From an uncultured Bacteroidales bacterium (lineage in GTDB: Bacteria > Bacteroidota > Bacteroidia > Bacteroidales > Bacteroidaceae), in NCBI GenBank assembly GCA_937876995.1, contig CALEFD010000023.1:1-26318 (forward strand): a stretch of DNA of 26,318 nt. Direction: 5' to 3'. The position numbers and the translations under genes are program-made. Positions 1-8,366 of the stretch are shown in pieces. A model generated the notes under the pieces. That model was not told where the DNA came from and did not search any database. It was given only the letters and a program-made list of their open reading frames with translations. Position 1 is the stretch's first letter; each line of letters begins with the position of its first letter.

Positions 1-27
1 TGTGCGTGCGCGCTGGTTCATAGTTTT

Positions 28-59
28 ATAAAAAGCGACCCGCCAGCAGTTCTTAAGGG
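28..59. repeat. Direct repeat copy 1 (half of a terminator-like sequence)
   Basis: This ~32-nt stretch matches 1089-1120 at about 30 of 32 positions, in the same orientation. The second copy is the left arm and loop of an intact terminator. This copy lacks the right arm: the similarity ends near position 59. The rest of 1-107 holds no gene that I can see. The two copies bracket the DUF4160/DUF2442 genes and a gene remnant, which suggests an insertion or duplication junction. Confidence 0.7.
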
Positions 60-97
60 TATCTTTTGTAAAGAATTTGCAGTAATTATAGAATCAC

Positions 98-134
98 ATA
101 GGTAAATCTTGCAGGTGATAAAATAATTACCTAT
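98..134. promoter_or_regulatory. 8-bp inverted repeat, candidate operator
   Basis: ATAGGTAA at 98-105 is the exact reverse complement of TTACCTAT at 127-134, with 21 nt between them. The right arm overlaps the -7 box and the left arm lies just before the -33 box of the promoter for the following gene pair. The second gene encodes a protein with a helix-turn-helix, so autorepression through this site is a reasonable inference. No binding data can be read from sequence alone. Confidence 0.45.
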
Positions 135-139
135 TTTTG
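109..139 (+). promoter_or_regulatory. Promoter of the DUF4160-DUF2442 pair
   Basis: TATTTTTG at 132-139 fits the Bacteroidetes -7 consensus TAnnTTTG. TTG at 109-111 sits 20 nt upstream, as expected for the -33 element. Transcription would begin about 15 nt before the ATG at 160. Confidence 0.6.
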
Positions 140-159
140 CGAAAATAATTAATAATACT

Positions 160-396
160 ATGCCCACAATTTTTATTTTATTTGGATTTAGATTCCTATT
201 TTACGCCAATGATCATGAACCAATTCATGTCCATGTAGTAAAGGGAGATATACATGCCAAGTTTTCTATATTTCCTGTAAGGTTAGTAGAAAACAATGGT
301 TTAAAACCATCAGAAATTAAGATAGTAGAATCTGTTATTAAGGAGAATACCGAAGTAATTGCAGAACATTGGAATAAGTTTTTTAACAATAATTAA
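160..396 (+). CDS. DUF4160 family protein
   Basis: The 78-residue protein begins MPTI, followed by the family's FYANDHEPIHVHV-type core with its conserved His residues, then GDIHAKF and an ENxxxIxxxW-type ending, all typical of DUF4160. No enzymatic function is established for the family that I can cite. It stands 12 nt upstream of a DUF2442 gene, a common pairing in bacteria. Small paired genes of this type are often treated as toxin-antitoxin-like modules, but that role is inference here. The start is supported by the conserved MPTI opening and a promoter ~20 nt upstream. It ends with TAA followed directly by TAG. Confidence 0.8.
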   Translation: MPTIFILFGFRFLFYANDHEPIHVHVVKGDIHAKFSIFPVRLVENNGLKPSEIKIVESVIKENTEVIAEHWNKFFNNN

Positions 397-408
397 TAGC
401 AGACGCAT

Positions 409-813
409 ATGATAGCTGTCAAGAAGATTTGGATTACAGATTCGGCTGTGTGGATTAAAACCGCAGATGGTCGCGAAGCCTGCGAAAAGTTTTCGGATTA
501 TCCGCGACTAAGATATGCTACACAGCAGCAGCGCGAAAAATATACTGCCGATGCTTTTGGTATTCGTTGGGAAGAAATAGACGAAGATTTAAGCTACGAA
601 GGATTCTTTCGCAGCAAACCAACTAATACTTTGTACGATTTATTTATGTCTCATCCTGAAATCAATGCTTCTGCAGTTGCACGTCGTTTAGGTATGGCAC
701 AGAGTCTTCTTGCTCAGTATATCAGTGGTGCTAAAAAACCATCTAATGAACGATTGGAGCTTATAAAGTCTGAAATTAGGAAGATAGGTAAAGAACTATC
801 ATCTATCCAATAG
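409..813 (+). CDS. DUF2442 protein with C-terminal helix-turn-helix
   Basis: The 134-residue protein has an N-terminal DUF2442 domain at about residues 3-70; the core around DYPRLRYATQQQREKY is characteristic. A C-terminal helix-turn-helix-like region lies at about residues 84-125 (AVARRLGMAQSLLAQYISG followed by KKPSNERL), resembling XRE-type DNA-binding domains. It is co-transcribed with the DUF4160 gene. The DNA-binding tail makes it the likely regulator or antitoxin-like partner, perhaps acting at the inverted repeat in the promoter. It ends in TAG; reading through would add about 16 residues before TGA. This is one of only two complete genes in the window ending in TAG. Confidence 0.78.
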   Translation: MIAVKKIWITDSAVWIKTADGREACEKFSDYPRLRYATQQQREKYTADAFGIRWEEIDEDLSYEGFFRSKPTNTLYDLFMSHPEINASAVARRLGMAQSLLAQYISGAKKPSNERLELIKSEIRKIGKELSSIQ

Positions 814-844
814 CCCTATAACTGTAAACTTACAGCGAATTTGA

Positions 845-1048
845 TTCTGCCACGTTGTTGAGGGCAACAAAATGACCATCAAGAAGAGTGTAAGCAACCC
901 TGTGTACAAGGATATTGATGTTTGGAGTTTCCAGGATCAGGACAACACACAGATGCACATGTATATGCCTACATACGCTTTCGAAAACTTCCTTGCAAAC
1001 ACTACTGTTGAAATGATGGCTCAGAACGGTGAATTGGATTTGAACTAA
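845..1048 (+). pseudogene. 3' remnant of a secreted or surface protein gene
   Basis: An open frame from 845 to the TAA at 1046-1048 encodes about 67 residues, with an internal ATG at 872 (58 residues from there). The composition looks like the C-terminal end of a real beta-rich protein (for example KDIDVWSFQDQDNTQMHMY), not random translation. A TGA at 842-844 closes the frame upstream and I see no promoter or start context. The likely reading is a broken gene whose 5' part was lost when the neighbouring DUF pair arrived. It could instead be a small intact protein starting at 872. I do not recognise the family. Confidence 0.45.
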
Positions 1049-1088
1049 CTATACAACCAGACTTTCAAGCGGCTATTATTCTTGAATG

Positions 1089-1120
1089 ATAAAAAGCGAC
1101 CCGTCAGCAGTTCTTACGGG
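1089..1120. repeat. Direct repeat copy 2
   Basis: This is the partner of 28-59. Here the sequence is part of a complete hairpin (1099-1132). Its arms are intact, so this copy appears to be the functional one. Confidence 0.7.
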
Positions 1121-1132
1121 ATGCTAACGGGT
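1091..1132 (-). terminator. Rho-independent terminator of the cobalamin operon
   Basis: On the minus strand an 11-bp stem (1122-1132 with 1099-1109, one G-U pair) encloses a 12-nt loop and is followed by CG-C and five T residues (1091-1095). It lies 38 nt after the stop codon of the 1142-residue protein. It may also stop transcription coming from the left. Confidence 0.8.
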
Positions 1133-1169
1133 CCTGTTATTAACCCTTCCTTATAAGACAAGGTTTAGT

Positions 1170-4100
1170 TTATTTTACAAATACCTTCTTTCCATTTACA
1201 ATATATATACCACGCTTTAAGTTTTCAGTATTATTTACCTTACTGCCATAGATATCATATATAGTAATGTTTTGAGTATTTTGCAGACAACTAACACCGT
1301 TTTCAACATCTTCAATATATTCTACAAAGAGTGTGCTGTCTGTAGAAATAGTTGTCAGTTCTTCTCCATCAATTGATGTCTTCCAAACAGGACGATAATT
1401 ATCTATATTTTCAAGTTGGGGAAGTTCTCCGTTAGTATAGATTGAATAGGTATTTTCTGAAAGGCTGGTAGTATAGACAACATTATAAACACGTGCTCCA
1501 TTCAATACAGGATGTGCGTCTGTTCCTATAGTCTGACCAAATGCATCACCCAAAAGGTAGGCAATTTCGCCGGACAACATCTGTTCTTCTGTCACCGTTT
1601 TTTGTCCATCAACTATATCATATTCCTTTATAGCAAACATATTTTGTGTGTTATTCTTAAGAGCAGTTCCACCAATACATGCTGCTACATTGGTACCTGT
1701 AACTTCACCCAAATTAAACACATTTGCTATTACAGCGCTCTTGTTGTTGAATCCTGCAACACCTCCACAATTGTTTGTTCCGGTAATATCACCAAGGTTA
1801 TATGAGTTTGTAAGTTCAGATGTAGATTGCGATACTGAACCGGTTATACCACCCACATAGTTAGATATAGCTGTAACTTTAGCCTTATTTACACAACCAT
1901 CAACATAAGTTTTGGTACCCATATAAGCTACAACACCTGCTACATATTGCTTAGCACTTACCTCGCCACAGACTGTAATGCCACTTATGCTACTATCCTT
2001 GATGTAACCAAACAGTGCCTGATATGTATTTTTGTTATTGATGTAGAGGCCATAGATGGTGTGACCATCGCCTTCAAAGGTTCCTTGGTAAGCAGTGTTT
2101 GATTTGCTACCTCCTATAGGTGTCCAGTCGAATTCGCAAAGATCTATGTCATTTATCAGTTTAGCTGATATCTTATAGTCTCCATCATTAACTTTTGCTG
2201 CAAACCATGCCAATTCGGCACCATTGCTTATCTGGTAAACACCATCCTTCAGTTCAGCTTCAGAAAGAGTAGTTCCATCCCATCCGTTTTCACCTGCCTT
2301 AACCATCTCAATAATACAGTTCTGGTCACCCTCTGCATCATCAGCAATAGTCAGTTCAGTACGGAAACAACGGTAGCCAGGCTTTGAAGCCTTAATTATA
2401 TAGGTACCAAATGTAGGAGCATAGATACCATCACTATTCGGTTTCAAAGTATCGCCATCAATAGTTATAGTGTAATCTATACTATCAACATTGGCCAGCA
2501 GGTTAAGAGTAAATCTCTTAATTTCAGTAACAGGAATGCGCACATCAGGCAATTGACCGAAATAGGTCTTGTGAGCTATGGCAGTAAAGTTTGGCGAACG
2601 ACCCTGATTCTTGTTTATTTCACGATGCGCTCCAATAGGATCGCCAAAACCATTTACCTGTATAACACCCTGATCCATTACAAACACATCTGATGCAGAT
2701 ACATCAAAATCGGCAGGTATTTCAATAGTAACAGCCTGAGCCGACGGAGCAGATCCAAAGGTATATTGACCGGCACCCAGAATAAGTGATGAACCATTAG
2801 GGATATTGTTATATGTAACATAGGCCGACATATTATATATACCCGCAAGCTTATTGGCTGGATGATAAAGACCACTGTACTGAATCTTAATCTGGTCACC
2901 CGGCTGGAAGATAGTACTACCCTCACGACTTACATTGGTAATCTCTCTGTGACAAGGTTTGGCTGTCAGTACCTGATAGATTGAATTACCCTGAGCATCA
3001 GTCATCTTGACTATCTGTCTGCCTTCCTTCAACAGCAAAGTATATGAACCATCATCATTTCTGGTAACACCATCTGCAGCAAAACCATGGTATGAAGCCA
3101 TCTGTTCACCAATAGTTGGATATGCCATTTCTATGTGGTCAACACCCTCAGGAGTAAAGGTGTAGGTAGCTCCCTCTTCTGTATCAAGAAAATAGAAAAC
3201 ATCATGTTCAGCATCCACAAACTTACCGGCAGTCTTCAGTGCACCTTCATTGTAAGCCTCGTTAATAAACATATTTGGCTTCATGGCAGTTTCAGCATCA
3301 CCAACAGTAACAACGTATGCAGCAGTATTTTCAGGCCATATAGCACCCCAGTATTCACCACCCATAAAGTTAGTTTTGGTAAGTGAATCAGCCTTGGCAT
3401 TGTATTTATAATAGTTCAGTCCTATGGCATCATAGGTCACCAGTACAATAGCAGTACCCTTGCCCACTGCCCTGATGGTTGACCATGTTTCCGTAGAAGG
3501 ATGTGCATTATCAATCTCAATTACACCAGTGCTGGGATTTCCCTCAAGGTCAATAATGGTGTAGTGAAAGTCAGGTTCAAAAAAGTAGTTGGCTGTCTGT
3601 GTATCGGTAAGCTGCCATGAGCGCATAGCCAGCGCACTATAGTTATCGCCAACATTCAGTTGCAGATGCCCGCGCTCGTTTATATTTACAAGGATATTAC
3701 CCGTTTCGTAACCACCATTCCAGTTTACATCATGTTTGATAGTCTTTGGGCCGAAAGCCTCATAACTGCTTTCAGAGAATTTCAGATAGGAATTCTCTCC
3801 ACCATCAATATCCATAGTGAAGTATCCAGCCTGGGTAAGACCACCACTCTTCCATGTACGGAAATTATACACCTGATTGTCAGCAAGTCTGTAATACACC
3901 TTTTTGCTACCACCATCAACCTCTGTTCTGGAAGGTTCCACCCTGGTATAGTTGGTAAAGTGGCTGAACTTCTTTCCTATAAAAACCTCAGCATCTTCAG
4001 GCAGAGTAACAATATAATCTCCACCCATTGGAACAGCACCACTTATAGTAATACCCCCTGTTAGAGTACCGCTACGGTCATTGGTCATATACCCCTGAGC

Positions 4101-4598
4101 CTGACGCTCTTCGCCAGGAATAAGCGAAACATAATAACTGTTTCCATTCAGTGCCAGGAAGGTCTTTCTACCGGCAGTAACACTATTACCCAAAGTAACA
4201 ACCAGCCTCTCTCCTCCGCGGGTTGATACATCAACAGAAATAGTGTAATCCTTATCCACCTCCCATGCAGTATTGTCTTCATTTTTATTGGTAGCAAAGA
4301 CAGTATTGGTCAATACAGAGAACTCCTGATGCAGAGTGTCAGCACTGACATTCAGTTCAATAGTTCCATTTACAGTTGCACTGTCCTTACCATAGGCAGT
4401 GAGGATATAGACACCACCCGGAACATCAAAAGTGTAGGTTTTATCCACAGCCTCACCCACATCTACAGTATCTCCTGCAGCCTTGTCAACAAGACTCATC
4501 CACGGCGATGTGGAATTCATTTTAACAACAACATTGGCAGATTGTATGCTCATAAAGCATGTAATCATAACCGCCAGACTTAAGAATAGCTTTTTCAT
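1170..4598 (-). CDS. Large secreted protein with GLUG-like repeats and T9SS-type C-terminus
   Basis: The 1142-residue protein has a signal peptide (MKK, a hydrophobic stretch, cleavage near SIQSA at residue ~20). The long N-terminal part (about 20-690) is rich in beta-type sequence and I do not recognise it. A PEGA-like segment lies at about 695-750 (DGDTL, then GTYIIKASKPGY). At about 790-980 there is a region of the AWFAAKVN / NDIDL / FEGDGHTIYGL type with GLUG-like repeats (GGVAGFNN, GGITGSV). The last ~50 residues (NITIYDIYGSKV, then GIYIVNGKKVFVK) resemble a T9SS sorting domain. It is the last gene of the riboswitch operon, 30 nt after the BtuG-like gene. A role in cobalamin capture is inferred from position only. 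Confidence 0.85.
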   Translation of the reverse strand: MKKLFLSLAVMITCFMSIQSANVVVKMNSTSPWMSLVDKAAGDTVDVGEAVDKTYTFDVPGGVYILTAYGKDSATVNGTIELNVSADTLHQEFSVLTNTVFATNKNEDNTAWEVDKDYTISVDVSTRGGERLVVTLGNSVTAGRKTFLALNGNSYYVSLIPGEERQAQGYMTNDRSGTLTGGITISGAVPMGGDYIVTLPEDAEVFIGKKFSHFTNYTRVEPSRTEVDGGSKKVYYRLADNQVYNFRTWKSGGLTQAGYFTMDIDGGENSYLKFSESSYEAFGPKTIKHDVNWNGGYETGNILVNINERGHLQLNVGDNYSALAMRSWQLTDTQTANYFFEPDFHYTIIDLEGNPSTGVIEIDNAHPSTETWSTIRAVGKGTAIVLVTYDAIGLNYYKYNAKADSLTKTNFMGGEYWGAIWPENTAAYVVTVGDAETAMKPNMFINEAYNEGALKTAGKFVDAEHDVFYFLDTEEGATYTFTPEGVDHIEMAYPTIGEQMASYHGFAADGVTRNDDGSYTLLLKEGRQIVKMTDAQGNSIYQVLTAKPCHREITNVSREGSTIFQPGDQIKIQYSGLYHPANKLAGIYNMSAYVTYNNIPNGSSLILGAGQYTFGSAPSAQAVTIEIPADFDVSASDVFVMDQGVIQVNGFGDPIGAHREINKNQGRSPNFTAIAHKTYFGQLPDVRIPVTEIKRFTLNLLANVDSIDYTITIDGDTLKPNSDGIYAPTFGTYIIKASKPGYRCFRTELTIADDAEGDQNCIIEMVKAGENGWDGTTLSEAELKDGVYQISNGAELAWFAAKVNDGDYKISAKLINDIDLCEFDWTPIGGSKSNTAYQGTFEGDGHTIYGLYINNKNTYQALFGYIKDSSISGITVCGEVSAKQYVAGVVAYMGTKTYVDGCVNKAKVTAISNYVGGITGSVSQSTSELTNSYNLGDITGTNNCGGVAGFNNKSAVIANVFNLGEVTGTNVAACIGGTALKNNTQNMFAIKEYDIVDGQKTVTEEQMLSGEIAYLLGDAFGQTIGTDAHPVLNGARVYNVVYTTSLSENTYSIYTNGELPQLENIDNYRPVWKTSIDGEELTTISTDSTLFVEYIEDVENGVSCLQNTQNITIYDIYGSKVNNTENLKRGIYIVNGKKVFVK

Positions 4599-4628
4599 TT
4601 TTTTTGAATATTAAGTTATTGAAATCAT

Positions 4629-5897
4629 TTAGTTTCTGAATATCTTCTTCCCGTTCTGTATGTATAGCCCTCTTACAGGAATTTCGTCCAGACGCACACC
4701 CTGCAGATCATATATCCCATCAGCAATAGCAGGTTTATCTCTGTTTACAACCGGTGCAACCCCCGTAAAATCTCCATTCGGCGGAAGAGCCAGAAAGTGA
4801 GCAGGATTGATATACACCTTATGTTTTCCCTTTAGAACTCCTTCCGGCGACCATTGTATCAGCGCACCGGCTGCTGCAAATGAACCTGCATCTGTAGCGT
4901 ATATATATCCGGTATAAGGATTGACATAGAGACCATACGGCATGCCCAAAGTTTTCAGGTCGGCCAGCATTGTGCCGGGCAATGTCTCTTCAACACCACC
5001 TGCTCCACCTGTTGCTATCACCTCTTCCGGATTGATTACAACATAGTTGAATTTATATTCATTTGTATAATAAGAGAATCGTGCACCAATAGCCATGAAG
5101 TTGCCATTCAACATGGTAGTACTATAGGTTGAGGCATATTCCAGTGCTACACAACAATCATCATCGCCATTAAGTGCTCTGTCGCAGTCAAAAATAACTG
5201 TTGCAGCAGGAATGTCATAATAATCGCCGGGAGAGTTTATACACAGATACTGACCTGATTGTGACATTTTACCATAGAGATTTATCTGGCCTGTATCAAT
5301 TTGTTTAACAGGTTGCATGGTCTCTGCATTGATAATACTCACTGTAGTTTCGTATTCATGATCTTCCTGAAATGCATAACCACCTGTATTGGCTATAAAC
5401 AGATGTCCTTTGTAATAGGCTATACCTTCTGGTTCATATCCCACTTCGCATGTTGCAACAACCTTAAATGTCCGGATATCTATCTTTGCCACATAGCCTT
5501 TTGTAAACATGACATATCCATTTATGGTACCACATTCATGCCCATAAGAGGTTACATAAACATATCTTCCATCGGTGGCAAGTTTACGATTATTGGGTAC
5601 ATCTTCTGTTTCGGCTACCCGCTTACCATCGGCAGATATAAACTGAATAATATTACTCCAGTTTACAGTTATAGCAATAAGATTGTTGTTAATCTGAATA
5701 ATGTCATTGGGGGTATCGCCCAATTTACGTTTGTTTATATCTCTGAACCATTGGTTGCTGACTATCTTACCTTCTTCAAAATAAGTAATCTTGCCATTGT
5801 CCGACTGCCAGTTGCCTTCGTTCAGCAAAATGATGCGCTCCTGAGCCTGTACACTCATAATAATGGAGCATAAAATCATGAGAATCAGTTTTTTCAT
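4629..5897 (-). CDS. btuG: BtuG-like secreted beta-propeller protein
   Basis: The 422-residue protein has a signal peptide ending near SVQA-QE and a propeller body with YncE-like repeats (DTPNDIIQINN, NNRKLATDGRYVYVTSYG, GYEPEGIAYYKGHLFIANTGG). BtuG of Bacteroides is a surface propeller that binds cobalamin tightly and hands it to BtuB. Position supports the same role here: its ATG overlaps the stop codon of the BtuB-like receptor (ATGA), downstream of a cobalamin riboswitch. Unlike the known lipoprotein, I see no lipobox Cys after the signal peptide. Instead the C-terminus (GIYDLQGVRL, RGLYIQNGKKIF) resembles a T9SS sorting signal, so surface attachment may differ. The function is inferred from fold and context. 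Confidence 0.75.
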   Translation of the reverse strand: MKKLILMILCSIIMSVQAQERIILLNEGNWQSDNGKITYFEEGKIVSNQWFRDINKRKLGDTPNDIIQINNNLIAITVNWSNIIQFISADGKRVAETEDVPNNRKLATDGRYVYVTSYGHECGTINGYVMFTKGYVAKIDIRTFKVVATCEVGYEPEGIAYYKGHLFIANTGGYAFQEDHEYETTVSIINAETMQPVKQIDTGQINLYGKMSQSGQYLCINSPGDYYDIPAATVIFDCDRALNGDDDCCVALEYASTYSTTMLNGNFMAIGARFSYYTNEYKFNYVVINPEEVIATGGAGGVEETLPGTMLADLKTLGMPYGLYVNPYTGYIYATDAGSFAAAGALIQWSPEGVLKGKHKVYINPAHFLALPPNGDFTGVAPVVNRDKPAIADGIYDLQGVRLDEIPVRGLYIQNGKKIFRN

Positions 5898-7897
5898 ATT
5901 CCAATTGATAATGTAAGTTTATAGTTACGTCCGGGCATAGGATAGCGCGGGATATGTTCATATTGCTCATCTAGCAGATCGCACACTTCAAAACAGATAC
6001 TCCATTCTGAATTTCGCATAGCATGAACATAAGTCAGTTTGGTATCTATATTATGATAAGGTTTGAGTATATCGTCGGGGTCGGCATAACTCCACATACG
6101 TTCGCCAACATAGAGATATGAGGCAGTAAATTGCAGATTACGCCAACCAAGTATTGTTGTCACTCCCGATGATAATTCCGGCGAATAACATATTGGCATG
6201 TTATATGTATCTTCATCGTCAGGATCGGTCCTGTTCAGATCACGCTGCCAGGTTAATGTTGTGAGCAACGAAAACTGCCAGTTATCAGTATTATAGCGTC
6301 CCTGTGCAGTAGCATTGAGTCCGCGACAGAAAGTATATCCGTAATTCATCATAGACCATGTGTAGGTACCCTTCAGCGGCAGACAGACTATGCGATTTTC
6401 TATTTTATTCTGATATATATCTGCCTGAATTGAATAGTTCCAGTCAGGTGAATCAAGATGGTATTCCATACCAATATTTAGTTGCTTGGTATATTCAGGT
6501 TTCAAGTTTCTGTTACCAACCTGTGTATAGTATAGGTCGTTTAGTGTAGGAGCGCGAAAAATCTTCTTATACCATGCACGCAGAGTCAACCCTTTCAGTG
6601 TGTAAGATGTTGAAACAGCCGGTGTCCATCTGTCCAGGGGATGGGCAGCACCAACATGGGCAAAGGTCTTATCTTTATAATGCTGATGCAGAATTGATGC
6701 AGCCATCTGAAAACCATTCCAGAAAGTCTGAATAGCCACAACCTGTTTCTGATCAAGACGATACACATCATCAAATTTCTTCAAATCGGCCTCTAATTTA
6801 CTATAACGTACATCATAGCTTGACGATAACGACAACCACTGCCATGGCATGAATGCATAACAAAATGCTCCATAAATATCCTGTTGATGATAATGATTAT
6901 TAACACGAGCTGTATTATGATTTTCAGGGTAATCTGTACAGTAACGCAGATATTCATTGGTATATTTGGCATTCAGTTTCAGGAGATGATGATTCAAGAA
7001 CTGCATCTGATACGATGCCTGTAGAAAGAAATCGCGATCCCATTCACGACCTACATTAACATACTTATCACTCAATCGTCTTACTATACCTCCTGGACAT
7101 CCGCGCTCACTATTGTAATAGTAGATATGTGATGAAAAACCATTCTTAAACAATGCACCCTCTATACGTCCATAGCTAATATCGCTATTAGCACGTCGTC
7201 CTATGGTATCTTCATATTCAGAATGATACCTAAAAGGATAATCTCCGCGTGAATTATTCCATTCACCATCAACAAATCCACTCCATCCATATCGTTCAAA
7301 TTGAATATTTGCCTTTGCCATATATGTAGAGAACGATGCATAACGTAACTGGAAAGACAAAGAATCGTTTGTAGGTCTTCTGGTACGCAGATAGACAGTA
7401 GCCCCGGATGCATATTCTGATGCCGATTGACAATTATCCAGTTTATTTGCATTGTAAAGAGATACGCTCTCCATGGTAGATAGCGAAAACTTTCCCAAAT
7501 CGACAGTTCCATTTTGCGCATTGGTTATACGTATCCCATCAACATAGATACCTACATGTTGTGCTCCAAGCGACCTTACGTTGATTGTTTTTAAACCTCC
7601 TAATCCACCATAATCCTTAATCTGAACGCCCGCAAAATACTTTAAAGCATCTGCAACAGATGTATTACTCAACGCCTGAAGTTCTTTGCCCTGCAATGAT
7701 TGTGATGTAGCAATAGAACGAGAAGGATATTTGGATATAATATCTACCTCTTGCAAATACTGCATACTGTCAAGGCTTGCAGGCATCAATCCGGTCTTAA
7801 ATTCCGGATTCTCATAATCGGAATGTGCCATTACGGCAGACACCATTCCGGTTAAGAAAGTTGCTACCAAAAATCGTTTAATATACATTTTATACAT
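5894..7897 (-). CDS. btuB: BtuB-like TonB-dependent cobalamin receptor
   Basis: The 667-residue protein has a signal peptide ending near VMA (residue ~24). A TonB-dependent receptor plug domain follows at about 50-170 (SVADALKYFAGVQIKDYGG, VRSLGAQHVGIYVDGIRI, ATVYLRT). The rest is a beta-barrel ending in ... PMPGRNYKLTLSIGI, a typical barrel C-terminus. It transports a substrate across the outer membrane with energy from TonB-ExbBD. Cobalamin is the likely substrate because a cobalamin riboswitch lies in its leader and a BtuG-like gene follows with a 4-nt overlap. I see no long N-terminal carboxypeptidase-like extension. An alternative start lies at Met4. Confidence 0.88.
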   Translation of the reverse strand: MYKMYIKRFLVATFLTGMVSAVMAHSDYENPEFKTGLMPASLDSMQYLQEVDIISKYPSRSIATSQSLQGKELQALSNTSVADALKYFAGVQIKDYGGLGGLKTINVRSLGAQHVGIYVDGIRITNAQNGTVDLGKFSLSTMESVSLYNANKLDNCQSASEYASGATVYLRTRRPTNDSLSFQLRYASFSTYMAKANIQFERYGWSGFVDGEWNNSRGDYPFRYHSEYEDTIGRRANSDISYGRIEGALFKNGFSSHIYYYNSERGCPGGIVRRLSDKYVNVGREWDRDFFLQASYQMQFLNHHLLKLNAKYTNEYLRYCTDYPENHNTARVNNHYHQQDIYGAFCYAFMPWQWLSLSSSYDVRYSKLEADLKKFDDVYRLDQKQVVAIQTFWNGFQMAASILHQHYKDKTFAHVGAAHPLDRWTPAVSTSYTLKGLTLRAWYKKIFRAPTLNDLYYTQVGNRNLKPEYTKQLNIGMEYHLDSPDWNYSIQADIYQNKIENRIVCLPLKGTYTWSMMNYGYTFCRGLNATAQGRYNTDNWQFSLLTTLTWQRDLNRTDPDDEDTYNMPICYSPELSSGVTTILGWRNLQFTASYLYVGERMWSYADPDDILKPYHNIDTKLTYVHAMRNSEWSICFEVCDLLDEQYEHIPRYPMPGRNYKLTLSIGI

Positions 7898-8103
7898 ACT
7901 CTATCAATCAATTCAATAGTATCTTGAGATAGGTATATATACAGTTATAAAACGAAAAAAAATATACTACAGGTAACCACCCAAATGCATAGGATATAGC
8001 ATAAGCCTATACCGCCGGCACTTAACTAAACATGAATAAGCGTGAACCTTTGTCCGTTTTTTCCCGATTCTTTCCGTAGTCCTGCGTCAAGAATACTATT
8101 TGT

Positions 8104-8286
8104 ATGTTACGGCCGTTCTTCTGACTTATCCCGTTTATTGCGCCTTCCCAACAATCAAGTCAGTGGCTAAGAGTGCAATAAACACACAATTGCATAGGGA
8201 CTTACAGCAGCAGGTACTGTTCCGGATTCACACCGGATTCCCGTTAATCCAGGTCCTTGGAAAGGCCCGGAAACCGTTAACTGGCG
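8104..8286 (-). ncRNA. Cobalamin (B12) riboswitch
   Basis: On the minus strand the order of conserved elements fits the adenosylcobalamin class. A GGGAATCCGGTGTGAATCCGG segment, with its paired CCGG arms, is at about 8222-8241. A GCTGTAAG-type junction follows, then GCCACTG near 8161-8168 and GGGAAGGC near 8141-8148. The B12 box AAGTCAGAAGAACGGCC is at about 8112-8128. It lies ~200 nt upstream of the btuB-like start, so bound cofactor should reduce expression of the whole operon. I could not settle the expression platform; no clear terminator separates the aptamer from the gene. Outer boundaries are approximate. Confidence 0.92.
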
Positions 8287-8314
8287 GCAAAATTAACAAT
8301 AGAATTTAAATCGG

Positions 8315-8323
8315 CAAAGGTTA
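8315..8323 (-). promoter_or_regulatory. Possible -7 element of the cobalamin operon
   Basis: Minus-strand TAACCTTTG resembles TAnnTTTG with one extra base and sits ~30 nt upstream of the riboswitch, where the promoter should be. No good -33 box was found at the expected spacing. Confidence 0.3.
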
Positions 8324-8366
8324 TCCCCGATTTTTTCTAAAACGATATATTTGGAAAAGTGTTATC

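Noticed and set aside
7953..8012. Riboswitch terminator before btuB
   Set aside because: A bulged hairpin near 7992-8012 and a T run near 7954-7962 are about 30 nt apart, too far for a rho-independent terminator.
8100..8309. Small plus-strand protein gene
   Set aside because: The region is the minus-strand cobalamin riboswitch; the frame is chance.
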